Assembly: GCA_022616275.1 (NCBI GenBank)
Contig: JAKEFB010000209.1
Span: forward strand, 25,301 to 89,300
Length of the DNA stretch: 64,000 nt
Direction of reading: 5' to 3'
Source: Chloroflexota bacterium
Lineage (GTDB): Bacteria > Chloroflexota > Anaerolineae > Promineifilales > Promineifilaceae
Position numbers and translations under genes: made by a program. Positions 7,544-16,871 of the stretch are shown here, one piece after another. Numbering within the stretch: position 1 is the first letter of the stretch; each line of letters begins with the position of its first letter. The notes beneath the pieces were generated by a model that saw only the letters and a list, made by a program, of their open reading frames with translations, was not told the DNA's origin and did not search any database.

Positions 7544-9739
7544 CTAGATGAAGAGGGGGGCCAGGACCAGGGTGATGGTAGCCAGGAGCTTGATGAGGAC
7601 GTGGAGGGAGGGGCCGGCCGTGTCTTTGAAGGGATCGCCGACGGTGTCGCCGACGACGGCGGCGCTGTGGGCGTCGGAGCCTTTGCCCAGGACCCGGCCG
7701 CTGCTGTCGGTCAATTTGCCGGCCTCGATCAGCTTCTTGGCGTTGTCCCAGGCGCCGCCGCCGTTGTTCATCAGCAGGGCGACGAGGATGCCGGCCATGG
7801 TGCCGACCATGAGCAGGCCGGCGATGGCCTCGGCGCGGAGGAGCAGGCCGACGACGATGGGCAGCCCGACGGCCAGCAGGCCGGGGGCGATCATTTCACG
7901 CAGGGCAGCGCGGGTGGAGATGTCTACAGCCCGGGCGTAATCGGGCCGGCTGGTGCCGGCCATGATGCCAGGGTCGGCCCGGAACTGGCGGCGGACTTCG
8001 GCAATCATGCCTTCGGCGGCCTTGCCGACGGCGCGAATGGCCAGGGAGGCAAAGAGAAAGACGAGCATGGCCCCAGCCAGCGCGCCGACAAAGACGGGCA
8101 CTTTGCCCAGGTCCACAGTGTGAACGGCGCGGGCCATTTCTTCAATTGCTTCGGCCGAGAGGCCGGCGGCCTCGGCCTTGGTGCGGACGACCAGCTCAAC
8201 TTTATCCAGGTAGGCGGAGAAGAGGAGGAAGGCAGCCAGGGCAGCCGAGCCGATGGCGTAGCCCTTGGTGAGGGCCTTGGTGGTGTTGCCGGCCGCGTCC
8301 AGGGCGTCGGTGCCGGCCCGGACCTCTTCGGGGGCGTTGGACATTTCGACGATGCCGCCGGCGTTGTCGGCAATGGGGCCAAAGGTGTCCATGGCCAGGA
8401 TGTAGGCGGCGGTCATTAACATACCCATGGTGGCCACGGCGGTACCAAAGATGCCGGCGACGGCGTTAGAAACGCCCAGGGCCTCGGCGGCCGACGCGCC
8501 CAGGGCGTAGCTGGCCAGAAGGGCAATGGAGATGGACAGTACCGGCAGAGCGGTGGTCTCAAAGCCGACGGCCAGGCCGGAGATGATGTTGGTGGCTGTG
8601 CCCGTCTTGCTGGCCTCGGCAATAGAGCGCACCGGCCGGTACTTGCCCTCGGTGTAATATTGGGTGATAACCAGGAAGGCAATGGCGTTGCCCAGCCCAA
8701 TGAGGCCGGCGCCAAAGAAGTTGAGCCAGACGTTGCCCAGCATCAGGTAAGTGGTGAGAGCCAGGAAGAGGACGGACAGGCCGGCGGAGATGTAGAAGCC
8801 GCGGTTGAGGGCGTTCATGGGGTCTTCGGCGTCGTTGCGCATGCGGGCGACGAAGACGCCGACCAGGCTGGCGACGATACCGAAGGAGCGCAGGACGAGG
8901 GGGAAGACTATCCAGCCGGTATTGTTGGTCACGCGCCAGATAGCCACGCCTAAAATCATGGCGCCAATGTTTTCGGCCACGGTGGATTCAAAGAGGTCGG
9001 CGCCACGACCGGCACAGTCGCCGACGTTGTCACCCACCAGGTCAGCAACCACGGCCGGATTGCGGGGGTCGTCTTCGGGGATACCCTGTTCGACTTTACC
9101 GACCAGGTCAGCGCCCACGTCGGCGGCCTTGGTGTAGATGCCGCCGCCCAGTTGAGCAAAGAGGGCGACGAAGCTGGCCCCAAAGCCAAGCCCAATAATC
9201 AAGAAGGGGGCAGCCGCCATATTGGCGTGCAGGCGGCCGTAAATCTCGAAAAGGCCCCAGACGCCCAGCAGGCTGAGGGCTACGACCAGGAAGCCGGAAA
9301 CGGCGCCGCCCCGCAGGGCGACCGTCAGGGCCTGATTCACGCCGTGGCGGGCGGCGGCAGCGACGCGGACGTTGGACTTGACGGCCGTCCACATGGCTAC
9401 CACGCCAGAGATGCTGGAGAGCAGTGCGCCAAGGAGGAAAGCGATAGCCGTCTCAATACCAAACTGGAGGGATGATACGCCCGGCACCTCGACGTAACGG
9501 TCGAAGAGGGCGATGAGCGTCCCGATGATGACGGCCGTGACCAGGGCCAGCAGGCCAATGGTGGTGTATTGGCGGCGCAAGAAGGCGATGGCTCCTTCGT
9601 AGATAGTATTGCTGACCGCCATCATTTCGGCCGTGCCGGTCTCGCGACGCAATACATCGCGGACCAGGTAAACAGCCAGGCCGATGGCGATGATGATCGC
9701 CACAGGGACGATCCAGAGTAATTCATTTCCCAATGTCAT
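7544..9739 (-). CDS. hppA: K+-independent H+-translocating membrane pyrophosphatase
   Basis: 731-aa integral membrane protein with about 16 helices that couples PPi hydrolysis to proton export. Signature cytoplasmic motifs are present: DVGADLVGKVEQGIPEDDPR, the acidic cluster GDNVGDCAGRGADLFES, the MDTFGPIADNAGG motif and the C-terminal DTVGDPFKDTAGPS. The position that separates subfamilies reads GNTTKA (lysine), followed by TKGYAIGSAAL; established family knowledge links Lys here to K+-independent proton pumps, whereas K+-dependent enzymes have Ala. Full length, start ATG at 9739. It probably recovers energy from PPi produced by biosynthesis and by acetyl-CoA synthetase encoded next to it. 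Confidence 0.95.
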   Translation of the reverse strand: MTLGNELLWIVPVAIIIAIGLAVYLVRDVLRRETGTAEMMAVSNTIYEGAIAFLRRQYTTIGLLALVTAVIIGTLIALFDRYVEVPGVSSLQFGIETAIAFLLGALLSSISGVVAMWTAVKSNVRVAAAARHGVNQALTVALRGGAVSGFLVVALSLLGVWGLFEIYGRLHANMAAAPFLIIGLGFGASFVALFAQLGGGIYTKAADVGADLVGKVEQGIPEDDPRNPAVVADLVGDNVGDCAGRGADLFESTVAENIGAMILGVAIWRVTNNTGWIVFPLVLRSFGIVASLVGVFVARMRNDAEDPMNALNRGFYISAGLSVLFLALTTYLMLGNVWLNFFGAGLIGLGNAIAFLVITQYYTEGKYRPVRSIAEASKTGTATNIISGLAVGFETTALPVLSISIALLASYALGASAAEALGVSNAVAGIFGTAVATMGMLMTAAYILAMDTFGPIADNAGGIVEMSNAPEEVRAGTDALDAAGNTTKALTKGYAIGSAALAAFLLFSAYLDKVELVVRTKAEAAGLSAEAIEEMARAVHTVDLGKVPVFVGALAGAMLVFLFASLAIRAVGKAAEGMIAEVRRQFRADPGIMAGTSRPDYARAVDISTRAALREMIAPGLLAVGLPIVVGLLLRAEAIAGLLMVGTMAGILVALLMNNGGGAWDNAKKLIEAGKLTDSSGRVLGKGSDAHSAAVVGDTVGDPFKDTAGPSLHVLIKLLATITLVLAPLFI

Positions 9740-9853
9740 GCGATTTCCTTTTCCTCCCTACTGGTTTTGGGGATAAGTGGAAGATTCTAATAGCTCTTGC
9801 CAATTCCGGCAAGGGTTTTGGAGGATGATTGTGCAAATTGGTACAAATAGTGG

Positions 9854-9880
9854 CAAGTAAGCAAGTTTGCAAGTATGCAA
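9854..9880. repeat. GCAAGTTTGCAAG microsatellite-like repeat
   Basis: Imperfect tandem copies of an AAGTTTGC/AAGTATGC word lie in the 227-base gap between hppA and the divergent deacetylase gene. The same word family occurs at 19207-19238 and inside the coding region at 23332-23402. Confidence 0.5.
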
Positions 9881-9938
9881 GTGGCAGGTGGCAGATAACT
9901 CGTAGACTCGCAACCTCAGTCCTCATTGCTATTTGGGG

Positions 9939-9944
9939 TATAAT
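9939..9944 (+). promoter_or_regulatory. Predicted -10 box for the deacetylase gene
   Basis: A consensus TATAAT lies 22 bases before the ATG at 9967. No convincing -35 box is seen at the right distance. AAAGGGATAGAGAG between it and the start can act as ribosome binding site. Confidence 0.45.
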
Positions 9945-9966
9945 AAGAGGAAAGGGATAGAGAGAG

Positions 9967-10998
9967 ATGTCTACGTTATTGGTGAGTGTGCCGGCGACGG
10001 AGCACACGCAGTATGGCCACCCGGAGAACGCCGGGAGGATTGTGGCCATCTGGCAAACACTGGAAGAAGCCGGGGTTTTGCCGGATCTGGTAGCGGTAGA
10101 GGCGCGGCCGGCTACGGTAGAACAGTTGACCCGGGTGCATACGCCTGGCCTGGTGGAGCTAGTGTGGTGGGCAGCCGGGCAGGGCGGCGGGCGGCTGGAC
10201 GCGGATACTTATACGACGCCGGCCAGTTTTGAACTGGCTAGTCTGGCGGCCGGTGGGGCTTGTGTGGCGGTAGATGAGATTATGCGTGGTGCGGCCCGAA
10301 ACGGCGTGGCCCTGGTGCGGCCGCCCGGCCACCACGCCGAGCGGGACCGGGTGGGCGGCTTTTGCCTGTTTAACAATGTGGCCGTGGCCGCTCGCCAGGC
10401 CCAAATAGCCCACGGGGTGAAGCGAGTTTTGATCATTGACTTTGACGTGCATCACGGCAATGGGACGCAGGATATTTTTTACGCCGACCCCAACGTTCTC
10501 TTTGTTTCGCTGCACCTCTACCATCGTTTCTTCTATCCCGGCACCGGCTCGGCCAACGAGATTGGCCACGGCCCCGGCCGGGGAACTACTTTAAATGTTC
10601 CCTTTCAACCGGGCGCGGGTGATAATGGTTATGCGCTGGCCTTTGAAGGGCTTATTTACAGTAAAGCGAAGGAATTTCAGCCGGAGTTCATCCTCGTTTC
10701 AGCCGGCTTTGACGCCCATTGGGCCGACCCACTAGCCTCGGCCAATCTTTCGCTCAGTGGTTATGCCCATATTGCCCGGTTTATTCTGGAAATGGCGGCC
10801 GAACTGTGCCAGAGCCGGGTATTGTTTGTGCTAGAAGGGGGGTATCATCCGGATGCGCTGGCTTATGGCGTGCTGAATGTCATTTATGCCCTTCTCGGCC
10901 GGAGTGAGATTGTAGACCCCCTGGGACCCGCTCCTAACCCGGAGCGGGATGTTACTCCTCTCCTAGAGACGCTGCGCCAACTTCACTTGCTTTCTTAG
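9967..10998 (+). CDS. Histone deacetylase family protein (zinc amidohydrolase)
   Basis: 343-aa class-II-like deacetylase of the arginase/deacetylase fold. The catalytic machinery is complete: tandem His in RPPGHHA (His122-His123), Zn ligands in DFDVHHGNGTQ (Asp160, His162) and in SAGFDAH (Asp249), and a C-terminal GGYH that carries the transition-state tyrosine. Bacterial members act on acetylated polyamines, acetoin-related substrates or protein lysines; the substrate here is open. No acetyltransferase is adjacent, but an acetyl-CoA synthetase, a classic target of reversible lysine acetylation, lies 3 kb upstream; a functional link is only inferred. The ATG is supported by a purine-rich site. 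Confidence 0.9.
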   Translation: MSTLLVSVPATEHTQYGHPENAGRIVAIWQTLEEAGVLPDLVAVEARPATVEQLTRVHTPGLVELVWWAAGQGGGRLDADTYTTPASFELASLAAGGACVAVDEIMRGAARNGVALVRPPGHHAERDRVGGFCLFNNVAVAARQAQIAHGVKRVLIIDFDVHHGNGTQDIFYADPNVLFVSLHLYHRFFYPGTGSANEIGHGPGRGTTLNVPFQPGAGDNGYALAFEGLIYSKAKEFQPEFILVSAGFDAHWADPLASANLSLSGYAHIARFILEMAAELCQSRVLFVLEGGYHPDALAYGVLNVIYALLGRSEIVDPLGPAPNPERDVTPLLETLRQLHLLS

Positions 10999-11013
10999 GT
11001 GAAAGTTTGCATA

Positions 11014-11060
11014 ATCTGTTCAAGGGTGACTGGCAATGACCAATCACCCCTTGAACAGAT
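11014..11060. terminator. Long hairpin after the deacetylase gene
   Basis: Arms 11014-11029 and 11044-11060 (ATCTGTTCAAGG-type) pair with a single bulge around a 14-base loop. No T-run follows, so it may be an mRNA end structure or part of the leader of the giant TPR gene 55 bases further on. Confidence 0.5.
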
Positions 11061-11114
11061 GGAAGAGATTGTGCTAGGAATTTGTCTGGCTGTGGCCAGA
11101 GGGGATAGCTTGGT

Positions 11115-14100
11115 GTGGCTCAAATTGCCCTACAGAATTATTTGAAACAAATAGAGGGGCTATTAGAGGAAAACCGGCTTACTGAAGTAGTTGCTCACTG
11201 TAGACACATTTTGCAGCGCCATCCACGCCACGTGGAAACATATCGGCTATTGGGGAAGGCGCTCCTGGAGCAACAGAAGTACACCGACGCGGCCGACGTT
11301 TTTCACCGGGTATTAAGCGCCGATCCGGAAGATTTCATCTCCCATGCCGGTCTGGCGATCATTTATAAAGAAGAAGGGATAGTCCCTCAAGCTATCTGGC
11401 ACATGGAACGCGCCTATGAGGCGGAGCCTTACAACGCGGCCATCCAGCAAGAATTGAAGGATTTGTACGGCCGGCGAGACGGCCTGGAGCCGGAACGCCT
11501 TAACCTGACCAGGGCGGCGCTGGCCCGGCTGTACTTCCGGGGTGGCCTTTACCAACAGGCCTCGGCCGAGCTACGCCGCATCCTGGCGGACCAGAAAGAG
11601 CGGCTTGACTTACTGGCGCTGCTGGCCGAAACGTTATGGCGCGACGACCAGCGGGTGGACGCTGTAGATGTGTGCATGAATATCCTGGATCAGTTGCCCA
11701 ACTGCATCAAGGCGAACGCTATCCTGGCTGAGGTGTGGTTAGTCACCGGCCGGATTGACGAGGCACAGGAATATTTACAGCGGTTGCGGGCCCTGACCTT
11801 GTTAGATGCACGTAGTTGCGATCCGGAAACACCCATTGGGCGAGCCTTTAGCGCCAATGGCGGCGTGGCCCTGCCAGAGCGGGTGATGATTGAGCAACTG
11901 GATTACGTCCCCAGTAGCGTACAGATGGCCGGCGAAACGTCGGATTGGGTCCAGGAATTAGGGATCGGCGAAGGAAAGGAAGTCCCGGACTGGCTCCAGG
12001 AGATAGGTGAATCAGGGAGTGAATTTTTTGGCGCCAGCGAAGAGCAGGAGGCCGGCGACGAGGGGATGCTGAATTGGCTGCGTGAGGTGGCGGTTGCTGG
12101 TGGCGATCCCTTTGCCGAGAAGCCGGTGGAGCTGTTTGGTGAAGAGACCGCCGAGGCGCCGGCCGAAACTTTCGAATGGTTTGAAGAAGCTAAAGAGCCG
12201 ACGACGACCGGGCAGCAACGGCCGGAAGAGGCGGATTGGTTAAGCGAGTTGAACGCCTCAGCGGAGGCGGATATGTGGGAGTCAATGGCGGCCGGGCAGA
12301 GTCCGGCCGCCGGCGAACGGAAGGCTGGAAAAGGCGCGGCCGATATGCCCGACTGGCTGCAGGAGTTCCAAGAGGAAACGCCGAAGGCCGAGGAGTTGGC
12401 TGAGTGGGATGCCTGGCAAGGTGAAGAAGGTGCGCCAGGCGGAACCAGTACACAAGGCGGAGCTGGCACGCCGAAAGTGACCAGTGAGCCGCAGGAAGAA
12501 GATTTCGCGGCCTGGATGAGTGAGCCGGCCGGAACAACCCAGGGCGCGGCCGAACTGGGCGACATGCCGGATTGGTTGCAAGCGCCGGACGAGGCGGCTG
12601 GCGCAGAGGAGTTTCCGGAGTGGTTGAGCGAACCGGCCGGAGAGAAGGCCGAAACGCCGGCAGCAGCGGAGCTACCGGACTGGCTGGGTGAGATGGCTGG
12701 AGAAGAAACGGCAGCGGAGGAAGGGGCCGAAGACAGCGTGCCGGAGTGGCTGAGTGAGCCGGCGGAAATGGCGACGCTTGAGTCGGCAGCTCCTGGGCCA
12801 GAAACGGAGGGGTTGCCCGACTGGCTTAGTGAAGTGGGTGCTGAAGAAACAGTCGTCGCCGCCGGTGTGCTGGATTGGCTGAGTGAGCCGGCCGGCGAGG
12901 CCACTGAAGCGGCGGAATCAGAGGAATTGCCCGATTGGCTAGGCGAAGTGGCCGGCGAGGAGACGGCCGTTGCCGGAGACAGACCAGGGTGGCTGGACGA
13001 ACTGGCCGGTGAGGCGGCCGTGGCGCCAGAGGCAGAAGAATTACCTGACTGGTTGAGCGAAACGGCCGGTGAAGAAACGGTCGTTGCCGCCAGTGTGCCG
13101 GATTGGCTGAGTGAGCCGGCCGGCGAAGAGGCGGTTGCCGCCAGTGTGTTGGATTGGCTGGGTGAGCCGACCGGCGAGGCCACTGAAGCAGCAGAATCAG
13201 AGGAATTGCCCGATTGGCTGGGCGAAGTGGCCGGCGAGGAGACGGCCGTTGCCGGAGACAGACCAGAGTGGCTGGACGAATTGGCGGGGGAGGCGGCCGC
13301 AGCGCCAGAGGCAGAGGAATTACCTGACTGGCTTGACGAAACGGCCGGTGAAGAAACGATTGTTACCGCAGGCAGACCGGAGTGGCTGGACGAACTGGCT
13401 GGAGAGGCAGCGGCAGCGCCAGAGGCAGAGGAATTACCCGACTGGCTGAGCGAAACGGCTGCTGAAGCGGCGGTTGCCGCCGGTGTGCTGGATTGGCTGA
13501 GTGAGCCGGCCGGCGAGGCCACTGAAGCGGCGGAATCAGAGGAATTGCCCGATTGGCTGGGCGAAGTGGCCGGTGAAGAAACGGCCGTTGCCGGAGACAG
13601 ACCAGAGTGGCTGGACGAATTAGCCGGTGAGGCGGCCACAGCGGCAGAGGCAGAGGAATTACCTGACTGGCTTGACGAAACGGCCGGCGAAGAGGCGGTT
13701 GCCGCCAATGTGTTGGATTGGCTGGGTGAGCCGACCGGAGAAGTGGATGAAACAGCGGCCGCAGAGGAGTTGCCGGAGTGGCTGGCCGAGACAGTGGACG
13801 TCGGGCCAGATTGGCCTGGGGACGGAAGTGGCGAAGAGAAAGATGAACAAGCGTTGTCGGGCTGGTTGAGCGAATTGGATGAGACGGAGGAAGGGGTAAT
13901 GGTTTTGACTGAAGAGCCGGAGAACGGCCAAGAGGCTCCAGAAGAAGAACTGGACGAAGCCATGAAATGGCTGGAAGAGCTGGCAGCTCAACAGGGGGCC
14001 CCACCCGGGGAATTGCCTTCACTGCTGCAGAAAAGAGAGCCGGAAGTGGAGTCCGGTGAGGAAGCGCCGGATTGGTTGCAGATGGACCTGGAGAGTGAAT

Positions 14101-16796
14101 TGCCAGGTGGTGAATCTCTGCCAGATTGGATGGGCTTGCTGGATCAAGAGCCGGCCGGGGCAGTAACAGGCGAAGAGGTGTTGTGGCCGGCAATTGAGGA
14201 TACTGGGGAACCGGCCGTGCCCAGCGACGATATTCCTGAGTGGCTGCGGGCCCAAATGCCGGAGGATTTAAGCCAGGCCACAGGTGCAGAGGAAAGTGAT
14301 GGCCTGAGCTGGCTAGATCAGATTGCCGCCGGCGAAGGGGCAGCCATTGAAGAGCCGCCAACTCTGCGCTGGGAAGAGGCCGAGCAGGAAGAGCCGGCCG
14401 GCGACCTGGCCTGGCTGGACAACTTGAGTGACCTGGGGGCCGGCGAAGTGGGAACTCTGTTTGCAGGGGAAGAAATAACGACTGAATGGGCGGCCGAACC
14501 AGCGGCCGAAGCGGAAGGTGGGTCGGAGGAAGAGATCTCAGGTCTGCTGGATGAAATGTTGGGTGAGACAGACGAGGCAATGACCTGGTTAGAGGAGCTG
14601 GCTGCCCAACAGGATGGGCCGATGGAAGAACTGCCCACGGTTGTGGACCAGGTGGAGGTTGAGCCACTGATCCTGGAAGAACCAATTGAGTTCTCCTGGG
14701 AAGAGCCGGCGGCCGAGCCATTGGCCGAGGTAGAAGCTATTGAGGAGATGGAGACCCTGGCTATACCCATGGAGGAGGTGGACCTGGCGACTCTGGCAGC
14801 CGATATTCCCGAGGACCCTGATGAGGCCATGGCCTGGCTGGAGCGGCTGGCAGCCCAGCAAGGTGCGCCGCTGGAAGAACTGCCCATGCTTGTAGACCAG
14901 ATGGAACTTGAGCCTACGCTCCTGGATGAGCCGGCCGAGCTACCTTGGGAAGAACCGGTGACCGAGCCAATGGCTGAGTCATTGGCTGAGCCGGTAGACG
15001 AGCTAATGGCTGAATTGTTCGCCGAGCCACTGATTGGGATGGAAGCGCTTGAGGAGTTAGAGGTCCCAGAGACGCCGGCCGAAGAGATGGAGCAGGCGGC
15101 CCTGACGGCCGATATTCCCGAAGATCCGGATGAGGCCATGGCCTGGCTGGAGCGACTGGCGGCCCAGCAGGGCGCGCCGTTGGAAGAACTACCAACGGTC
15201 ATGGACCAGATGAAAGTTGAACCGGCTATCCAGGAAGAGCCGCTTGAGCTGTCCTGGGAAGAGCTGGAGAGTGAGCCATCGGTTGAGACGCTGGATGAGC
15301 TGATGGCTGAATTGTTTGCCGAGCCATTGGTTGAGATGGAGGCGGCCGTATTGGAAGAGCCGATGGAAGGTTTAGGCGCGCCCGGCGAGGAGGTAGACCT
15401 GGCTACTCTGGCGGCCGAAGTTCCTGAGGATATGGACGAGGCTATGGCCTGGTTGGAGCAGTTGGCTGCTCAGCAGGGCGCACCGTTGGAGGAGTTGCCC
15501 ACGGTAGTGGACCGGATGGAGATCGAAGCAGAGGAGATGGCTTCGGCCGGCGAGCTATTGACTGAGCTGGAGCTAGAAGCCGAGGAGGTGGACCTGTCGG
15601 ACGTGGAGATGCCGGGAGACGTTGACGAAGCCCTGGCCTGGTTGGAAGAATTGATGGGCGGGCCGCCGGTAGGAACGCAGGCCGGAGCAGTGCCGCCGGC
15701 AGCGCCAGAAGTTGTGGAGGAACCGCCGACACCGGCGGTGGCCCACGATGTAGTGGCGGCGCAACGAGAGGCGGAAGCGATCCTGGCGCAGGTCGAAGCG
15801 CCAGCAGCGCCAGACGTGGAGTTGATGGGCGAGATGCCTGAGGACCCGGAGGCGGCGATGGCCTGGCTGGAGCAACTGGCCGCTCGCCAGGGCGCGCCTC
15901 TAGAGGAACTCATCTCGGTAGAGTCGGCCGGGGGTGAGGTTGAAATGCCGGATTGGGTGGCCCAGGAAATGGCACAGGCCCCACCAGAGGCGTTTATCTC
16001 CCCGGGCGAGGAAGCTCCAGAGATGGAAATAGCGGCCGAGGCCGGCGATTTTACCTGGCCGGCCGGGGTAGAAGAGACAGTCATAGCCGAGCCATTGACG
16101 TTGGAAGAACTGGCGCCGGCTTTGGAAGAGACGTTATTGCCGGAGGCGACAGCCGGTCCAGTAGAAGTGGAGGCGCCGGCGCTGGAAGAATCGTCGTTGT
16201 TAGAAGTGGACAGCGCGCTGCCTGATTGGCTGTCCTTTGAGCCAACCGGCGCAGCCAGGGCCGGAGAGATTGACTGGCTGGACGAATTTGCCGAATCGGA
16301 CGTTGATAGCTGGCTGGCGGCCGAGGAAATCATCAGCCTGGAGCTGCCGAAAACCGGGGAACTGCCACCGGAAGTAGTCAGTGGGGAACCGGCTATTGCG
16401 GTTGAGGTTGAGCCAGAAATGGCCGGGCCAGAAATGGCCGAGCCAGAAATGGCCGAGCCATTTTTAGCCGCAGCGGGCGAAGAAGAGGTAGCGTCTATAG
16501 CCGAAGCCCGGCCGGAACCGGCCCTGAGGGCGGCCGGCGCACCCGGCCGGCAGCAACAACTGGAGGCCGCTCATCGAGCGCTGGAATACGGCAATTATCA
16601 GGAAGCCGTCGAGGCATATAGTACTTTATTAAGCTCAGGGCAAAGTTTGCCGCTGTTGATTGCCGACCTGGAAGGGGCAGTGGCGGTACACGGCCGGCAG
16701 GCGACGTTACGGCGTTTGCTGGGCGACGCTTACATGCGTAACGGCCAGTTACAGAAGGCCCTGGATAGTTATCGCCAGGCGCTCGATCAAATATAA
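11115..16796 (+). CDS. Giant acidic TPR protein with Trp-acidic repeats
   Basis: 1893 aa, start GTG at 11115. N-terminal TPR/SEL-like helical repeats (about 5-240, e.g. RHILQRHPRHVETYRLLGKA, YTDAADVFHRVLSADPEDF) are followed by a very long Glu/Ala-rich low-complexity region. About 265-920 carries dozens of DWL/EWL motifs in the setting LPDWLSE..AGE. About 940-1600 carries seven spaced copies of a DEAMAWLEQLAAQQGAPLEEL unit. A C-terminal TPR pair spans about 1815-1893. No signal peptide or membrane helix, so cytoplasmic. TPR proteins with this WLE unit are, to my knowledge, typical of Chloroflexota and of unknown function. A scaffold role is plausible: TPR domains elsewhere bind Trp-acidic peptides, so the protein could self-associate. 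It is monocistronic, with long near-identical DNA repeats that invite copy-number change. Confidence 0.8.
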   Translation: MAQIALQNYLKQIEGLLEENRLTEVVAHCRHILQRHPRHVETYRLLGKALLEQQKYTDAADVFHRVLSADPEDFISHAGLAIIYKEEGIVPQAIWHMERAYEAEPYNAAIQQELKDLYGRRDGLEPERLNLTRAALARLYFRGGLYQQASAELRRILADQKERLDLLALLAETLWRDDQRVDAVDVCMNILDQLPNCIKANAILAEVWLVTGRIDEAQEYLQRLRALTLLDARSCDPETPIGRAFSANGGVALPERVMIEQLDYVPSSVQMAGETSDWVQELGIGEGKEVPDWLQEIGESGSEFFGASEEQEAGDEGMLNWLREVAVAGGDPFAEKPVELFGEETAEAPAETFEWFEEAKEPTTTGQQRPEEADWLSELNASAEADMWESMAAGQSPAAGERKAGKGAADMPDWLQEFQEETPKAEELAEWDAWQGEEGAPGGTSTQGGAGTPKVTSEPQEEDFAAWMSEPAGTTQGAAELGDMPDWLQAPDEAAGAEEFPEWLSEPAGEKAETPAAAELPDWLGEMAGEETAAEEGAEDSVPEWLSEPAEMATLESAAPGPETEGLPDWLSEVGAEETVVAAGVLDWLSEPAGEATEAAESEELPDWLGEVAGEETAVAGDRPGWLDELAGEAAVAPEAEELPDWLSETAGEETVVAASVPDWLSEPAGEEAVAASVLDWLGEPTGEATEAAESEELPDWLGEVAGEETAVAGDRPEWLDELAGEAAAAPEAEELPDWLDETAGEETIVTAGRPEWLDELAGEAAAAPEAEELPDWLSETAAEAAVAAGVLDWLSEPAGEATEAAESEELPDWLGEVAGEETAVAGDRPEWLDELAGEAATAAEAEELPDWLDETAGEEAVAANVLDWLGEPTGEVDETAAAEELPEWLAETVDVGPDWPGDGSGEEKDEQALSGWLSELDETEEGVMVLTEEPENGQEAPEEELDEAMKWLEELAAQQGAPPGELPSLLQKREPEVESGEEAPDWLQMDLESELPGGESLPDWMGLLDQEPAGAVTGEEVLWPAIEDTGEPAVPSDDIPEWLRAQMPEDLSQATGAEESDGLSWLDQIAAGEGAAIEEPPTLRWEEAEQEEPAGDLAWLDNLSDLGAGEVGTLFAGEEITTEWAAEPAAEAEGGSEEEISGLLDEMLGETDEAMTWLEELAAQQDGPMEELPTVVDQVEVEPLILEEPIEFSWEEPAAEPLAEVEAIEEMETLAIPMEEVDLATLAADIPEDPDEAMAWLERLAAQQGAPLEELPMLVDQMELEPTLLDEPAELPWEEPVTEPMAESLAEPVDELMAELFAEPLIGMEALEELEVPETPAEEMEQAALTADIPEDPDEAMAWLERLAAQQGAPLEELPTVMDQMKVEPAIQEEPLELSWEELESEPSVETLDELMAELFAEPLVEMEAAVLEEPMEGLGAPGEEVDLATLAAEVPEDMDEAMAWLEQLAAQQGAPLEELPTVVDRMEIEAEEMASAGELLTELELEAEEVDLSDVEMPGDVDEALAWLEELMGGPPVGTQAGAVPPAAPEVVEEPPTPAVAHDVVAAQREAEAILAQVEAPAAPDVELMGEMPEDPEAAMAWLEQLAARQGAPLEELISVESAGGEVEMPDWVAQEMAQAPPEAFISPGEEAPEMEIAAEAGDFTWPAGVEETVIAEPLTLEELAPALEETLLPEATAGPVEVEAPALEESSLLEVDSALPDWLSFEPTGAARAGEIDWLDEFAESDVDSWLAAEEIISLELPKTGELPPEVVSGEPAIAVEVEPEMAGPEMAEPEMAEPFLAAAGEEEVASIAEARPEPALRAAGAPGRQQQLEAAHRALEYGNYQEAVEAYSTLLSSGQSLPLLIADLEGAVAVHGRQATLRRLLGDAYMRNGQLQKALDSYRQALDQI
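11907..13875 (+). repeat. Degenerate DWL-repeat block inside the TPR gene
   Basis: Coding repeats of about 28-38 codons centred on GAC/GAA-TGG-CTG (Asp/Glu-Trp-Leu). Three copies of an approximately 80-base unit (near 12906-12987, 13186-13267 and 13516-13602) are almost identical at DNA level, showing recent duplication or gene conversion within the gene. Confidence 0.75.
13950..15920 (+). repeat. DEAMAWLEQLAAQQG repeats inside the TPR gene
   Basis: Seven copies of a roughly 25-residue unit (near 13951, 14570, 14818, 15128, 15433, 15619 and 15840), most separated by about 250-310 bases. The unit is predicted to be an amphipathic helix (WLERLAAQQG) followed by PLEELP. Copies at 14818, 15128 and 15433 differ at only a few residues. 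Confidence 0.75.
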
Positions 16797-16871
16797 ACGT
16801 AACGCGATTTGTCAAATCGGGCCACGTAGAAAAGTATAGGGGAAGTACCGGGCACTTGCTGGAGTAACTGC

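Noticed and set aside
11903-15202. Long minus-strand frames (up to 686 aa) opposite the giant TPR gene, rich in Ser/Ala/Pro
   Set aside because: They mirror the Glu/Ala/Trp repeats of the plus-strand gene, have no ribosome binding site or family features and lie entirely within it.
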